From Mesorhizobium mediterraneum (GTDB lineage: Bacteria; Pseudomonadota; Alphaproteobacteria; Rhizobiales; Rhizobiaceae), in contig NZ_NPKI01000032.1 of the NCBI RefSeq assembly GCF_002284565.1, positions 390 through 64,389 on the forward strand: a stretch of DNA of 64,000 bases, read 5' to 3'. Position 1 is the first letter of the stretch. Each line of letters starts with the position of its first letter. The notes beneath the pieces are model-generated. The model saw nothing but the letters and a program-made list of their open reading frames with translations, was not told where the DNA came from and searched no databases. Shown piece after piece: positions 25,899 to 33,756 of the stretch. A program made the position numbers and the translations under genes.

Positions 25899-26935
25899 TG
25901 ACAAGACTAGCCCTCGCCTTCGATCTCGGCGGAACGGAGCTGCGCGGCGCGCTGGTCGAGAGCGGCGGCCGCGTTGTCGCGCAAGTTTCGGCGCCGACGA
26001 TGGCGATCGCGGGATCCGATGCGGTGATCGGCCAGATCATTGCACTGGCCGGGGCTCTTCTGACACAGCGCCCACAGGCGGATGTCGTCGGCATCGGCAT
26101 CGGCGCGCCGGGGCCGCTTGATCCCAAGGCCGGCATCGTGATCGCCCCGCCGACCCTGGCCGGCTGGCACGACGTGCCGTTGATCGACATTCTCGGCCGG
26201 CAATTCGGCCTGCCGGTGCGGCTGGAGAACGACGCCAATGCGGCGGCTCTCGGCGAATGGCGCCTCGGCGCCGGCCGTGGCAGCGGCTCGCTGGTGTTCG
26301 TCACCGTGTCGACCGGCATTGGCGGCGGCGTGGTTGCCGACGGCCATATCTATCACGGCCGGCGCGGTCTGGCGGCCGAGATCGGCCACATGACCATCAC
26401 CGGCGAGGGCGATCGCTGCTTCTGCGGCGCTGTCGGCTGTTTCGAGGCGGTCGCCTCCGGAACCGCGCTCGGGCGGCGCGCCACGGCGCTGACAGCGCCG
26501 GGCGATGGCTCCCTGCTCAGGCGCCTTTCGGCTGACGGCGACGTTTCGGCCAGGCACGTCGTCGACGCCGCGCGTGCCGGCGATATCAGTGCGCTCGAAT
26601 TGATCGAGGCGGAAGCGAAGTGGCTCGGCATCGGCTTCACCAACCTGCTTCACCTCTATTCGCCGGACCTGATCGTCATGGGCGGCGGCCTCGCCAACGG
26701 TTTCGACCTGTTGGCTCCAACCATCAGGGCAACCGTCGAGCAGCGGGCCATGCCGGCCTACCGGGATGTGCCGATCGTGCCGGCACAACTCGGCGACCGC
26801 GCAGGACTGATCGGCGCGGCCAGCCTGATCCTGTGGGAGGGCGAACCGGGCGCCCCACTGGCGATGGCGCAGGACGACGACAACGAACACGGCGCGACCG
26901 AACGTGCCGATGCCAGGGAGACAAGCCATGGCTGA
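25898..26935 (+). CDS. ROK-family sugar kinase
   Basis: 345 residues. ATP-binding start LAFDLGGTELRGALV, catalytic Asp in LENDANAAALGE (about D112), GTG-type phosphate loop VSTGIGGGVV, EIGHMTI (161-167) and the zinc motif CxCGxxGCxE (CFCGAVGCFE, Cys 174, 176, 181). It phosphorylates a hexose in the cytoplasm. No DNA-binding domain, so it is a kinase rather than a ROK repressor. The tail (about 325-345) is charged and low-complexity. It overlaps the ATPase gene by 8 bp. Confidence 0.88.
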   Translation: MTRLALAFDLGGTELRGALVESGGRVVAQVSAPTMAIAGSDAVIGQIIALAGALLTQRPQADVVGIGIGAPGPLDPKAGIVIAPPTLAGWHDVPLIDILGRQFGLPVRLENDANAAALGEWRLGAGRGSGSLVFVTVSTGIGGGVVADGHIYHGRRGLAAEIGHMTITGEGDRCFCGAVGCFEAVASGTALGRRATALTAPGDGSLLRRLSADGDVSARHVVDAARAGDISALELIEAEAKWLGIGFTNLLHLYSPDLIVMGGGLANGFDLLAPTIRATVEQRAMPAYRDVPIVPAQLGDRAGLIGAASLILWEGEPGAPLAMAQDDDNEHGATERADARETSHG

Positions 26936-28013
26936 GCTCAAGCTGCGTGGTGCGCGCAAGTCCTACGGATCCGTCGAGATCATCAAGGGCCTTGACCTGG
27001 ACGTCGAGGACCGCGAATTCGTCGTCTTCGTTGGCCCGTCCGGCTGCGGCAAGTCCACGCTGCTGCGCATGATCGCCGGCCTGGAAAAGATCACCGCCGG
27101 CGATTTGCTGATCGATGGCGTGCGGGCCAACGACATCGATCCGTCCGAGCGGGGGCTCGCCATGGTGTTCCAGTCCTACGCGCTCTATCCGCACATGACG
27201 GTGGCCGAGAATATGGGCTTTGCACTGAAGATCGCCGGTGTTTCCGCCGCGGAAAAGGAACGCAAGGTGCGAGAGGCAGCCGAGGTGCTGCAGCTTTCGC
27301 ATCTTCTCGACCGGCGGCCGAAGGCGCTGTCGGGCGGCCAGCGTCAACGTGTCGCCATCGGCCGCGCCATCGTGCGCAATCCCAAAGTTTTCCTGTTCGA
27401 CGAGCCGCTGTCCAATCTCGACGCCGCCTTGCGGGTCAGCATGCGGCTTGAGCTGATGCGCCTGCATGAACATCTGGCCGCGACGATGATCTATGTCACC
27501 CACGACCAGACCGAGGCCATGACCATGGCCGACAAGATCGTCGTGCTGAACGGCGGCAACATCGAGCAAGTCGGTTCGCCGCTCGATCTTTATAACAAGC
27601 CGGCAAACATCTTCGTCGCCGGCTTTATCGGCTCGCCGAAGATGAACCTGCTGAGGCTGAAAGTAGCCGCGACTGGTCCCAAAGGCGTCTCCGTCACATT
27701 GCCGGACGGCTCGGCCTTGTCCGTGCCAGTTGCGGCGGGCGCAACCCGACCCGGCGACGAGTTGCTGCTCGGCATGCGGCCGGAGCATCTCCGCACCTCG
27801 GCCAACGGACAGTTCAAGGGGCAAGCCGTGCTGGCGGAGCGGCTGGGCAGCCTGACAATACTGCATGTCGAGGTCGCGCCCGATGTCACCCTGGTGGTGC
27901 AGGCCGAAGGTGGCGACACCACGCCGCTGCACAGCCCCATCGCGCTCGATATTTCTCCCGCGGTCTGCCATCTGTTTCGTATGGATGGCCCGGCGCTGGC
28001 CTCGCTGTCTTGA
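26928..28013 (+). CDS. CUT1 sugar ABC transporter, ATP-binding subunit (UgpC/MsmK type)
   Basis: 361 residues from the ATG at 26928, with GGGAGA upstream. Walker A GPSGCGKST (36-44), Q82, signature LSGGQRQR (from 134), Walker B VFLFDEP (154-160), VTHDQTEAMTM with the switch His. The C-terminal TOBE region contains GMRPEH. Closely parallels the ATPase at 6691-7749. It serves the permeases at 19836-21598, which lack another ATPase. Last gene of the operon. Confidence 0.93.
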   Translation: MAELKLRGARKSYGSVEIIKGLDLDVEDREFVVFVGPSGCGKSTLLRMIAGLEKITAGDLLIDGVRANDIDPSERGLAMVFQSYALYPHMTVAENMGFALKIAGVSAAEKERKVREAAEVLQLSHLLDRRPKALSGGQRQRVAIGRAIVRNPKVFLFDEPLSNLDAALRVSMRLELMRLHEHLAATMIYVTHDQTEAMTMADKIVVLNGGNIEQVGSPLDLYNKPANIFVAGFIGSPKMNLLRLKVAATGPKGVSVTLPDGSALSVPVAAGATRPGDELLLGMRPEHLRTSANGQFKGQAVLAERLGSLTILHVEVAPDVTLVVQAEGGDTTPLHSPIALDISPAVCHLFRMDGPALASLS

Positions 28014-28143
28014 GTTGAATTCCCCGACATTCGGGAGACCTTGGCGGGACAGCGCCAGCGCCTGTCCTTCATCGCCGCGTTCTTCCTCCCTTTCCCTGCT
28101 GCGCTGCAGCACATCAAAAGCCGCTGCATACCATTTTAAATCC

Positions 28144-28157
28144 TGACGCGTGTCAAA
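28144..28157. promoter_or_regulatory. operator-like CpG-centred palindrome before CUT2 operon
   Basis: CTGACGC/GTGTCAA; the core TGACGCGTGTCA is symmetric at 10 of 12 positions. It sits in the block 28117-28184 that copies the promoter region of the sugar operon at 18485. The CUT2 binding-protein gene starts about 220 bases downstream. Confidence 0.55.
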
Positions 28158-28214
28158 TTTTTCTAAAACATGCGGAAATGCTGACAGGCATCGGTCAGCG
28201 CTCTGGGAGGAGAA

Positions 28215-28366
28215 ATGCCTGACGAAAAGTGGCCCGAACCGGGCGCGGAACCCGCAATCGCTGATCGGTCGGCAGCTTGTCATCGCAAGCGCCGGGCTGG
28301 CCTTCGCCGGCACAGGCACTCCGTTAGCCGTACAACGGTTCGATTGCGACACAACCAACAATTAGG
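28215..28366 (+). pseudogene. frameshifted 5' remnant of a Tat-exported sugar-binding protein gene
   Basis: An ATG at 28215 with GGGAGGAGA upstream opens a frame MPDEKWPEPG...PAIADR that parallels the first ~20 residues of the binding protein at 18485 (M-D-K start, then VTIADR). At about 28268 one extra base shifts the frame; in the other frame RQLVIASAGLAFAG continues as in RRQFLIGSAGLLGAA of the intact gene, then ends at a stop near 28366. So the signal peptide region is preserved in two frames and nothing of the mature protein remains. It lies between the shared promoter block and the CUT2 binding-protein gene. Nucleotide similarity to 18485-18600 supports common origin. Confidence 0.7.
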
Positions 28367-28378
28367 AGGAGGAAGAGC

Positions 28379-29368
28379 ATGCGCATGTTCAATTGCCTGA
28401 CGCTTGGCGCAGGTCTGTTTGCAACCGTTATTTCCATGCCCGCCCACGCCGAAGACGCGGCGAAGGTCGCCGCTATCGTCAAAGGTCTCGACAATCCCTT
28501 CTTCCAGTACATGCACCGGGGCATCGAAGAGCAGGCCAAGGCCGACAACGTGGCCGTCACTATCCAGGCAGCCGCCAATATGGGCGACGCCACCGGGCAG
28601 GCCGATCGGCTGACCGCCATGGCCATGCAGGATTTCGATTGCTATCTGGTCAATCCGATCAGTGTCAGCAACCTCGTCCAGGCACTGGTCCCTGTCGCCC
28701 AGAAGAACAAGCCGATCATCAACATCGACAGCACCATCGACGCCGAGCAGGCCAAGGCCGCCGGCTTCACCATCTCAACCTATATCGGCACCGACAACGT
28801 TGCCGCCGGCGTATTGGCAGGCGAGGAGATGCTGAAGCTGGTTCCTGCGGGCTCCAAGGTCGCGCTGGTGGCCGGCATCGTCGGCGATGTCGGCAGCAAC
28901 GCCCGCATCAAGGGCTTCAAGCAGGCCGTCGAAGGCAAGCTCGAAGTCGTGGTGATGGTCAGCGCCGACTGGGACCGCGAGAAGGCGCTGACCGCGGCCA
29001 CCGATATCCTGGCCGCGCATCCCGATCTCGCCGGTTTCTTCGCCGCCAACGACATCATGGCGCTCGGCGTCCAGCGCGCCGTCCAGACCTCGGGCAAGGA
29101 CGTCAAGGTGATCGGCCTTGACGGCATCGTCGATGCGCTGAAATCGGTCGCGGCCGGCGAACTCTCCGCCACCGTCGCCCAGTATCCCTATGTCGTCGGC
29201 GCCATGGGCGTGGAGGCCTGTAAGGCGGCGGCCTTGGGCAAGGAACTGCCCGCCAACGTGCCGGCGCCGGTCTTGCTGATCAACAAAGACAATGCCGAAG
29301 CCTCGCTGAAGAACTTCCCGCGCCCGGGCGGCGACTATCCCGATCCCTTCCGCGAGATGTTGAAGTGA
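28379..29368 (+). CDS. CUT2 sugar-binding protein (RbsB/AlsB/FrcB type)
   Basis: 329 residues; start ATG with AGGAGGAGGAAGAG upstream. A Sec signal peptide (about 1-24, cleavage after PAHA) precedes a periplasmic-binding domain: VAAIVKGLDNPFFQYMHRGIEEQAK, FDCYLVNPISVSNLVQAL, KNKPIINIDSTID, GFFAANDIMALGVQRAV and VKVIGLDGIVDALKSVAAGELSATVAQYP are the classic RbsB landmarks. It binds a monosaccharide in the periplasm for the permease and ATPase that follow. Stop overlaps the permease start (GTGA). Confidence 0.92.
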   Translation: MRMFNCLTLGAGLFATVISMPAHAEDAAKVAAIVKGLDNPFFQYMHRGIEEQAKADNVAVTIQAAANMGDATGQADRLTAMAMQDFDCYLVNPISVSNLVQALVPVAQKNKPIINIDSTIDAEQAKAAGFTISTYIGTDNVAAGVLAGEEMLKLVPAGSKVALVAGIVGDVGSNARIKGFKQAVEGKLEVVVMVSADWDREKALTAATDILAAHPDLAGFFAANDIMALGVQRAVQTSGKDVKVIGLDGIVDALKSVAAGELSATVAQYPYVVGAMGVEACKAAALGKELPANVPAPVLLINKDNAEASLKNFPRPGGDYPDPFREMLK

Positions 29369-30366
29369 GCACTCCTGAACAAAACGCGCCCGTGCATACC
29401 GCGGGCGCGGCGGAGGAGAGCCGCCCCTCCCTGTCGGCTCTCCTCCTGGATCCTTCCTTCTGGGCCGACTGGGCATCGGTCGTCGGCCTTGTCGGCCTCG
29501 TCATCGTCTTCGGCATCGCCCAGCCGGTCTTTCTCAGCATCGCCAATCTGCAGGCCCTGCTGCTAGCGGCGGCGATCCTGGTCGTGCTGTCGATCGGCCA
29601 GACCTTCGTCGTGGCGACCGCCGGCATCGATCTCTCGCTGGCTGCCGCGGTTATGCTGGGCGCCATCATCCTCGGCCTCGTCGACGCCGCGGGTTATGGC
29701 ATCTTCCTCGCCTGCGCGCTGGCTGTCGCCGCCACCAGCGCGGTCGGTTTCCTGAACGGCGTGCTCATCACAGCCGGGAAAATACCCGACTTCGTGGTGA
29801 CGCTCGGCACGCTTTCGGGCGTCACCGGCCTCGGCCTAATCCTGTCAGGCGGCGAGCCGATAATGGTCGGCTCGACCTTCCTGCTGCGGCTGGCTTCGGG
29901 TTCCTTAGGGCCGTTCGGCTATCCCGTCTGGGTGGCGATCGCAGCCGTCATCGTGGCGCATATAGCGCTCTACCACACCCGCTTCGGCGTGCATCTGCTG
30001 GCGACCGGCGGCCAGGTCGAAAGCGCCGGCGCGCTCGGCATCCGCACCAACCGGGTCAAGATCGCCGCCTATACGATTTCAGGCTTCTGCGCCGGCATCG
30101 CCGCACTGCTCCTGGTGGCGCGCATCGGCTCGGCCGAACCGCAGATCAACACCAGCCTTCTCCTGAATTCGGTGGCGGCGGTGGTGCTCGGCGGAGTCAG
30201 CCTGTTCGGCGGCCGCGCCAGCATTCTTGGGCCGGCGATCGGCGCGCTGATGCTCACCGCGTTGGTCAACGGACTGACCCTGCTCAGCGTTTCGGCGTTC
30301 TACCAGCCGCTCGCCGTGGGCGCCATCGTGGTGCTGGCCGCTCTGATCATGCGGTACCAGAAATGA
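29365..30366 (+). CDS. CUT2 sugar ABC transporter, permease (RbsC/FrcC type)
   Basis: 333 residues from a GTG overlapping the previous stop. About eight to ten hydrophobic segments; the family landmarks VVATAGIDLSLAAAVMLGAII, GKIPDFVVTLGTLSG, ATGGQVESAGALGIRTNRVKI and AAVVLGGVSLFGGRASILGPAIGALML are present. CUT2 permeases work as homodimers, consistent with only one permease gene. Overlaps the ATPase start by 4 bp. Confidence 0.93.
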   Translation: MSTPEQNAPVHTAGAAEESRPSLSALLLDPSFWADWASVVGLVGLVIVFGIAQPVFLSIANLQALLLAAAILVVLSIGQTFVVATAGIDLSLAAAVMLGAIILGLVDAAGYGIFLACALAVAATSAVGFLNGVLITAGKIPDFVVTLGTLSGVTGLGLILSGGEPIMVGSTFLLRLASGSLGPFGYPVWVAIAAVIVAHIALYHTRFGVHLLATGGQVESAGALGIRTNRVKIAAYTISGFCAGIAALLLVARIGSAEPQINTSLLLNSVAAVVLGGVSLFGGRASILGPAIGALMLTALVNGLTLLSVSAFYQPLAVGAIVVLAALIMRYQK

Positions 30367-31127
30367 GCGCGGTCCATCATATCCCGCCATCCGAGGCGAT
30401 CCTCGCCTGCCAAGGGCTGAGCAAGCATTTCGGCAGCATTCGCGCCTTCACCGACGTCGCGTTCCAGGCCCGCCGCGGCGAGGTCACCGCTGTCATCGGC
30501 GACAATGGCGCCGGCAAGTCGACGCTAATACGCTGTCTGGTCGGCGTGCATGTGCCGGATGGCGGCGAAATCTTCTTCGACGGCCAGCCGCGTCCCTTCG
30601 CCAACCCCGACGAGGCGCGCAAGGCCGGCATCGAGACGGTGCACCAGAACCTGGCGCTGATCGACGAATTGACCGTGGCGCAGAACCTGTTCCTCAACCG
30701 CGAGATCGTGCGCCGGATCGGCCCCTTTGCCCTGCTCGACCGCAAAGCCATGAAACAACAGGCGCGCGCCATGCTGTCACGCCTGTCGATCAACATGCCT
30801 TCGGTCAGCCAGCGCGTGCGGCGCCTGTCGGGCGGACAGCGACAGGCGATCTCAATCTGCCGCGCCGCGGGTTCAGGCGCCAAGGTGGTGGTGATGGACG
30901 AACCGACGGCAGCGCTCGGCGTGCAGGAGACGGCCAATGTCGAAGCCCTGATCCGGCGGCTGCGCGAACAGGCCGTCAGCGTCATTCTGGTCAGCCATAA
31001 TTTTGATCAGGTGCGGCGCCTGTCCGACCAGATCTGGGTGATGCGGGCGGGACGGATGGTGGCAACGGTCCGATCGTCCGAGACCACCGGCAACGAACTC
31101 GTCGCACTTGTCACCGGCGCGGCGTAG
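30363..31127 (+). CDS. CUT2 sugar ABC transporter, single-domain ATPase (FrcA type)
   Basis: 254 residues with one nucleotide-binding domain: Walker A GDNGAGKST (about 42-50), signature LSGGQRQA, Walker B VVVMDEPTAALG, and LVSHNFDQVRRLSDQ with the switch His. Classic RbsA proteins have two fused domains; a single domain of this size is the FrcA-like form known from rhizobial FrcBCA fructose importers. It should function as a homodimer. 56-bp gap to the following oxidoreductase gene. Confidence 0.9.
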   Translation: MSAVHHIPPSEAILACQGLSKHFGSIRAFTDVAFQARRGEVTAVIGDNGAGKSTLIRCLVGVHVPDGGEIFFDGQPRPFANPDEARKAGIETVHQNLALIDELTVAQNLFLNREIVRRIGPFALLDRKAMKQQARAMLSRLSINMPSVSQRVRRLSGGQRQAISICRAAGSGAKVVVMDEPTAALGVQETANVEALIRRLREQAVSVILVSHNFDQVRRLSDQIWVMRAGRMVATVRSSETTGNELVALVTGAA

Positions 31128-31183
31128 AGGCAACCCATCCGGCCATCTCGTTACGAATTGAACGATACAAAGGGAGTTTGCGA

Positions 31184-32269
31184 GTGGCGATAATCCGTGT
31201 CGGACTTGTGGGTCTTGGCGAGGTCGCGCAGTCGATCCATCTGCCGGTGCTGGCCGACCAGCGCGATCGCTGGGTGATAGCGGGCGTCCATGACGTCTCG
31301 CCGAGCCTGGTGGCGCTGTGCACATCCGAATACCCAACCGCCAAGGCCTTCGAAACGGCAGAAGCGCTGATCAATTCGCCCGACATCGACGCAGTTTTTG
31401 TTCTGTCATCAGATGACACCCACAGCCGTTTCGTCCGAGCTGCCGTAGCAGCCGACAAGCACGTCCTTCTGGAAAAACCCGCTTGTCTGACGGTGCGCGA
31501 GATCGACGAACTGCTGGTGCTGACGACGAATTACGCCAAGACGATCTTCGTCGGCTACATGCGCCGCTATGCACCTGCCTATCTGGCTGCCAGGGACGAA
31601 CTACCCGCCTTCGCCGACATCACTCATGTGCGCATCTTCGACCTGATCTCCGAAGGCCGGCATTTCCTGAAGAAGAGCCAGAACATCCTCTATCCCAGCG
31701 ATATCGACTCGGCGCTACTGGCACGCGGCGCCAGGGAGCGCGACACGCTGATCCGCGAAGTCGTAGGTGCCGATGCGCCGGCCGATCTCGTGCGCGCCTA
31801 TCGCGGCCTGACCGCGCTGTCGTCGCACCACATCTCAGCGATGCGCGGGCTCATCGGCGAACCGGTTCGCGTGCTCGCCGCGCACCGGACCAATGGCGGC
31901 GCCAACACCTCAGTGACCTTCGACTACGGCCATTTCGCCTGCCAGTATGACGCGGTGGTCGACGATCTCGGCCTGTTCGATGCCATGATCGAGGTGCGCT
32001 CGAACACCAAACGCATCCGCATCGTCTACGACACGCCCTATATCCGCAGCCTGCCGACACGGCTCGAAGTGACGGAAGCCGGACCGCTCGGCCCGGTCAC
32101 GCGGACCTTCGGGCCGCTCTATGGCGACGCCTTCTCCAACGAGCTGGAGACTTTCCACCGCCACATCTCAGATGGCACCAGGCCATTGACGGACCTGGCG
32201 GATTCGCGCCGCGACCTGGCGCTGATGGCCGAGATCATCGCGCGGATGAAGGAGGCTGGCGGGCGCTGA
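31184..32269 (+). CDS. Gfo/Idh/MocA-family NAD(P)-dependent oxidoreductase
   Basis: 361 residues from the GTG at 31184 (AGGGAG 7 bases upstream; a TTG at 31178 lacks spacing). Rossmann motif VGLVGLGEVAQSIHLP, strand AVFVLSSDDTHSRF and the HVLLEKPACLT block with catalytic Lys. The C-terminal half is less typical: long charged stretch ARGARERDTLIREVVG and LTALSSHHISAMRGLIG in the position of the substrate-domain His/Asp helix. Third paralogue of this family in the region and probably cotranscribed with the CUT2 importer. Substrate unknown. Confidence 0.82.
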   Translation: MAIIRVGLVGLGEVAQSIHLPVLADQRDRWVIAGVHDVSPSLVALCTSEYPTAKAFETAEALINSPDIDAVFVLSSDDTHSRFVRAAVAADKHVLLEKPACLTVREIDELLVLTTNYAKTIFVGYMRRYAPAYLAARDELPAFADITHVRIFDLISEGRHFLKKSQNILYPSDIDSALLARGARERDTLIREVVGADAPADLVRAYRGLTALSSHHISAMRGLIGEPVRVLAAHRTNGGANTSVTFDYGHFACQYDAVVDDLGLFDAMIEVRSNTKRIRIVYDTPYIRSLPTRLEVTEAGPLGPVTRTFGPLYGDAFSNELETFHRHISDGTRPLTDLADSRRDLALMAEIIARMKEAGGR

Positions 32270-32279
32270 GTGCCCGCGC

Positions 32280-32555
32280 CTACTTCCCGCAATGGTGATC
32301 GTTGATCTTGTTTAGCGCATTCGCGTCGGGTCCGATCCGGTGGTAGGAGCAGGCTCCTGCGGCCGTGGTGACCAACTGCTGGTCATAGTAGCGCGGGCCG
32401 CCAAACAGGATGTCGATGATATCGTCTTCGGCGGGAACGTAGCGTTCGGATTGAACCCGGTGGTCGCGGTGCTTGTCGCCCGCGAAGGCGGAAGCGGATA
32501 GGCTACAGCCTATCGCGAGAGCGAGCACGCGGATCGCAAAGCGTCTTGTCGTCAT
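32280..32555 (-). CDS. small secreted protein of unknown function
   Basis: 91 residues from the ATG at 32555 (AAGGTGA upstream on the minus strand). A Sec signal peptide (TTRRFAIRVLALAIGCSLSASAFA, cleavage near residue 24) and a mature part of ~67 residues rich in Asp, His and Tyr, with two cysteines (GACSYH and HHCGK). Not recognised. It converges on the oxidoreductase gene with a 10-bp gap. Confidence 0.55.
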   Translation of the reverse strand: MTTRRFAIRVLALAIGCSLSASAFAGDKHRDHRVQSERYVPAEDDIIDILFGGPRYYDQQLVTTAAGACSYHRIGPDANALNKINDHHCGK

Positions 32556-32766
32556 CGGCAATCACCTTCTGGCCGTTCAGCGTCTCACCATACATCCAAA
32601 ATCGCCAGCCGAGCAAAAGTTCCCCGGATCGTCCGAGGCGACGAAAAACCTGCCATCCTTGCCGATCCCCGCCTGTCACAATAGGTTTATCCTGCGGCGC
32701 TAGGGAGAGCGTTCTCGCATCCGGCGCTCAGCCGGATCCGTCTCTTCACACGAAGTGGGGTTTTCC

Positions 32767-33741
32767 ATGCGCAAGATCATTCTCGCCGCCATGTTTTTGG
32801 CATCCGCCATCGCAGGCGCTTCAGCTGCCGACGGCACGCTGGTCCTCTATACCAGCCAGCCCAACACCGACGCTCAGCAGACTGTCGATGCCTTCATGGC
32901 GAAATACCCCGCAGTCAAGGTCGAATGGGTGCGCGATGGAACACCGAAGATCCTGGCCAAGCTGCGTGCTGAGATCGAAGCCGGCCAGCCGCAGGCGGAC
33001 GTGCTTCTGATCGCCGACGTTGTGACCATGGAAGGGCTGAAGAAGGAAGGAAGGCTGCTCGCCTATCCCGAGGCCGATGTCTCCGGCATCGACGCCACCC
33101 TCTACGACAAGGACAAGACCTATTTCTCGACCAAGCTGATCACCACCGGCATTGTCTACAACACCAAGGCGCCCTTCGTGCCGGCGAGCTGGGAAGACCT
33201 CACCAGGCCGGAGGCGAAGGGCCTTGTCGCGATGCCCAGCCCGCTGACCTCGGGTGCGGCGATGATCCACACCGTGACGCTGACCGGAAACCTGCCGGAA
33301 GGCTGGGATTATTACAACGCGCTCGCCAAGAACGGCGCCCAGGCAAGCGGCGGCAATGGCGACGTGCTGAAGGCCGTCAGCGGCGGCGACAAGCTGTTCG
33401 GCATGATTGTCGACTACATGCCCATCCGCGAAAGGGCCAAGGGCGCGCCCGTCGAGTTCGTATTCCCGAGGGAAGGCGTCTCGGCCGTCACCGAGCCTGT
33501 CGCCATACTGTCCACGGCCAAGAACACCGAGGCGGCCAAGGCCTTCGTCGATTTCCTGCTGTCCAAGGACGGACAGCAAGCCGCCGCGAAGATGGGCTAC
33601 ATTCCGGCGCGCGCCGATATTGCCTTGCCGGCCGGCTATCCCGATCGCTCGTCGATCAAGGTGCTGCGCTACGATGCGGCCGCCGCGCTCGCCAACGACG
33701 CCGCCAACAAGGAAAAGTTCGGCGCCGTGATGAGCCAGTAG
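32767..33741 (+). CDS. iron(III)-type ABC transporter substrate-binding protein (FbpA/AfuA-like)
   Basis: 324 residues from the ATG at 32767. Sec signal peptide (about 1-20, cleavage ASA-AD). The start of the mature chain, GTLVLYTSQPNTDAQQTVDAFMAKYP, and PQADVLLIADVVTMEGLKKEG are typical of family 1 iron/thiamine/phosphonate-type binding proteins. The adjacent Tyr-Tyr iron ligands of FbpA are not evident; VDYMPIRERA stands in the corresponding region. The ligand may thus be something else, such as 2-aminoethylphosphonate. It is followed by a double-length permease gene 15 bp downstream. Confidence 0.8.
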   Translation: MRKIILAAMFLASAIAGASAADGTLVLYTSQPNTDAQQTVDAFMAKYPAVKVEWVRDGTPKILAKLRAEIEAGQPQADVLLIADVVTMEGLKKEGRLLAYPEADVSGIDATLYDKDKTYFSTKLITTGIVYNTKAPFVPASWEDLTRPEAKGLVAMPSPLTSGAAMIHTVTLTGNLPEGWDYYNALAKNGAQASGGNGDVLKAVSGGDKLFGMIVDYMPIRERAKGAPVEFVFPREGVSAVTEPVAILSTAKNTEAAKAFVDFLLSKDGQQAAAKMGYIPARADIALPAGYPDRSSIKVLRYDAAAALANDAANKEKFGAVMSQ

Positions 33742-33756
33742 CGAGTCCAGCCGCCA

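Noticed and set aside
26724..28361. Open frame of 545 codons on the minus strand
   Set aside because: Opposes the ROK kinase, the ATPase and the promoter remnant; explained by codon bias.
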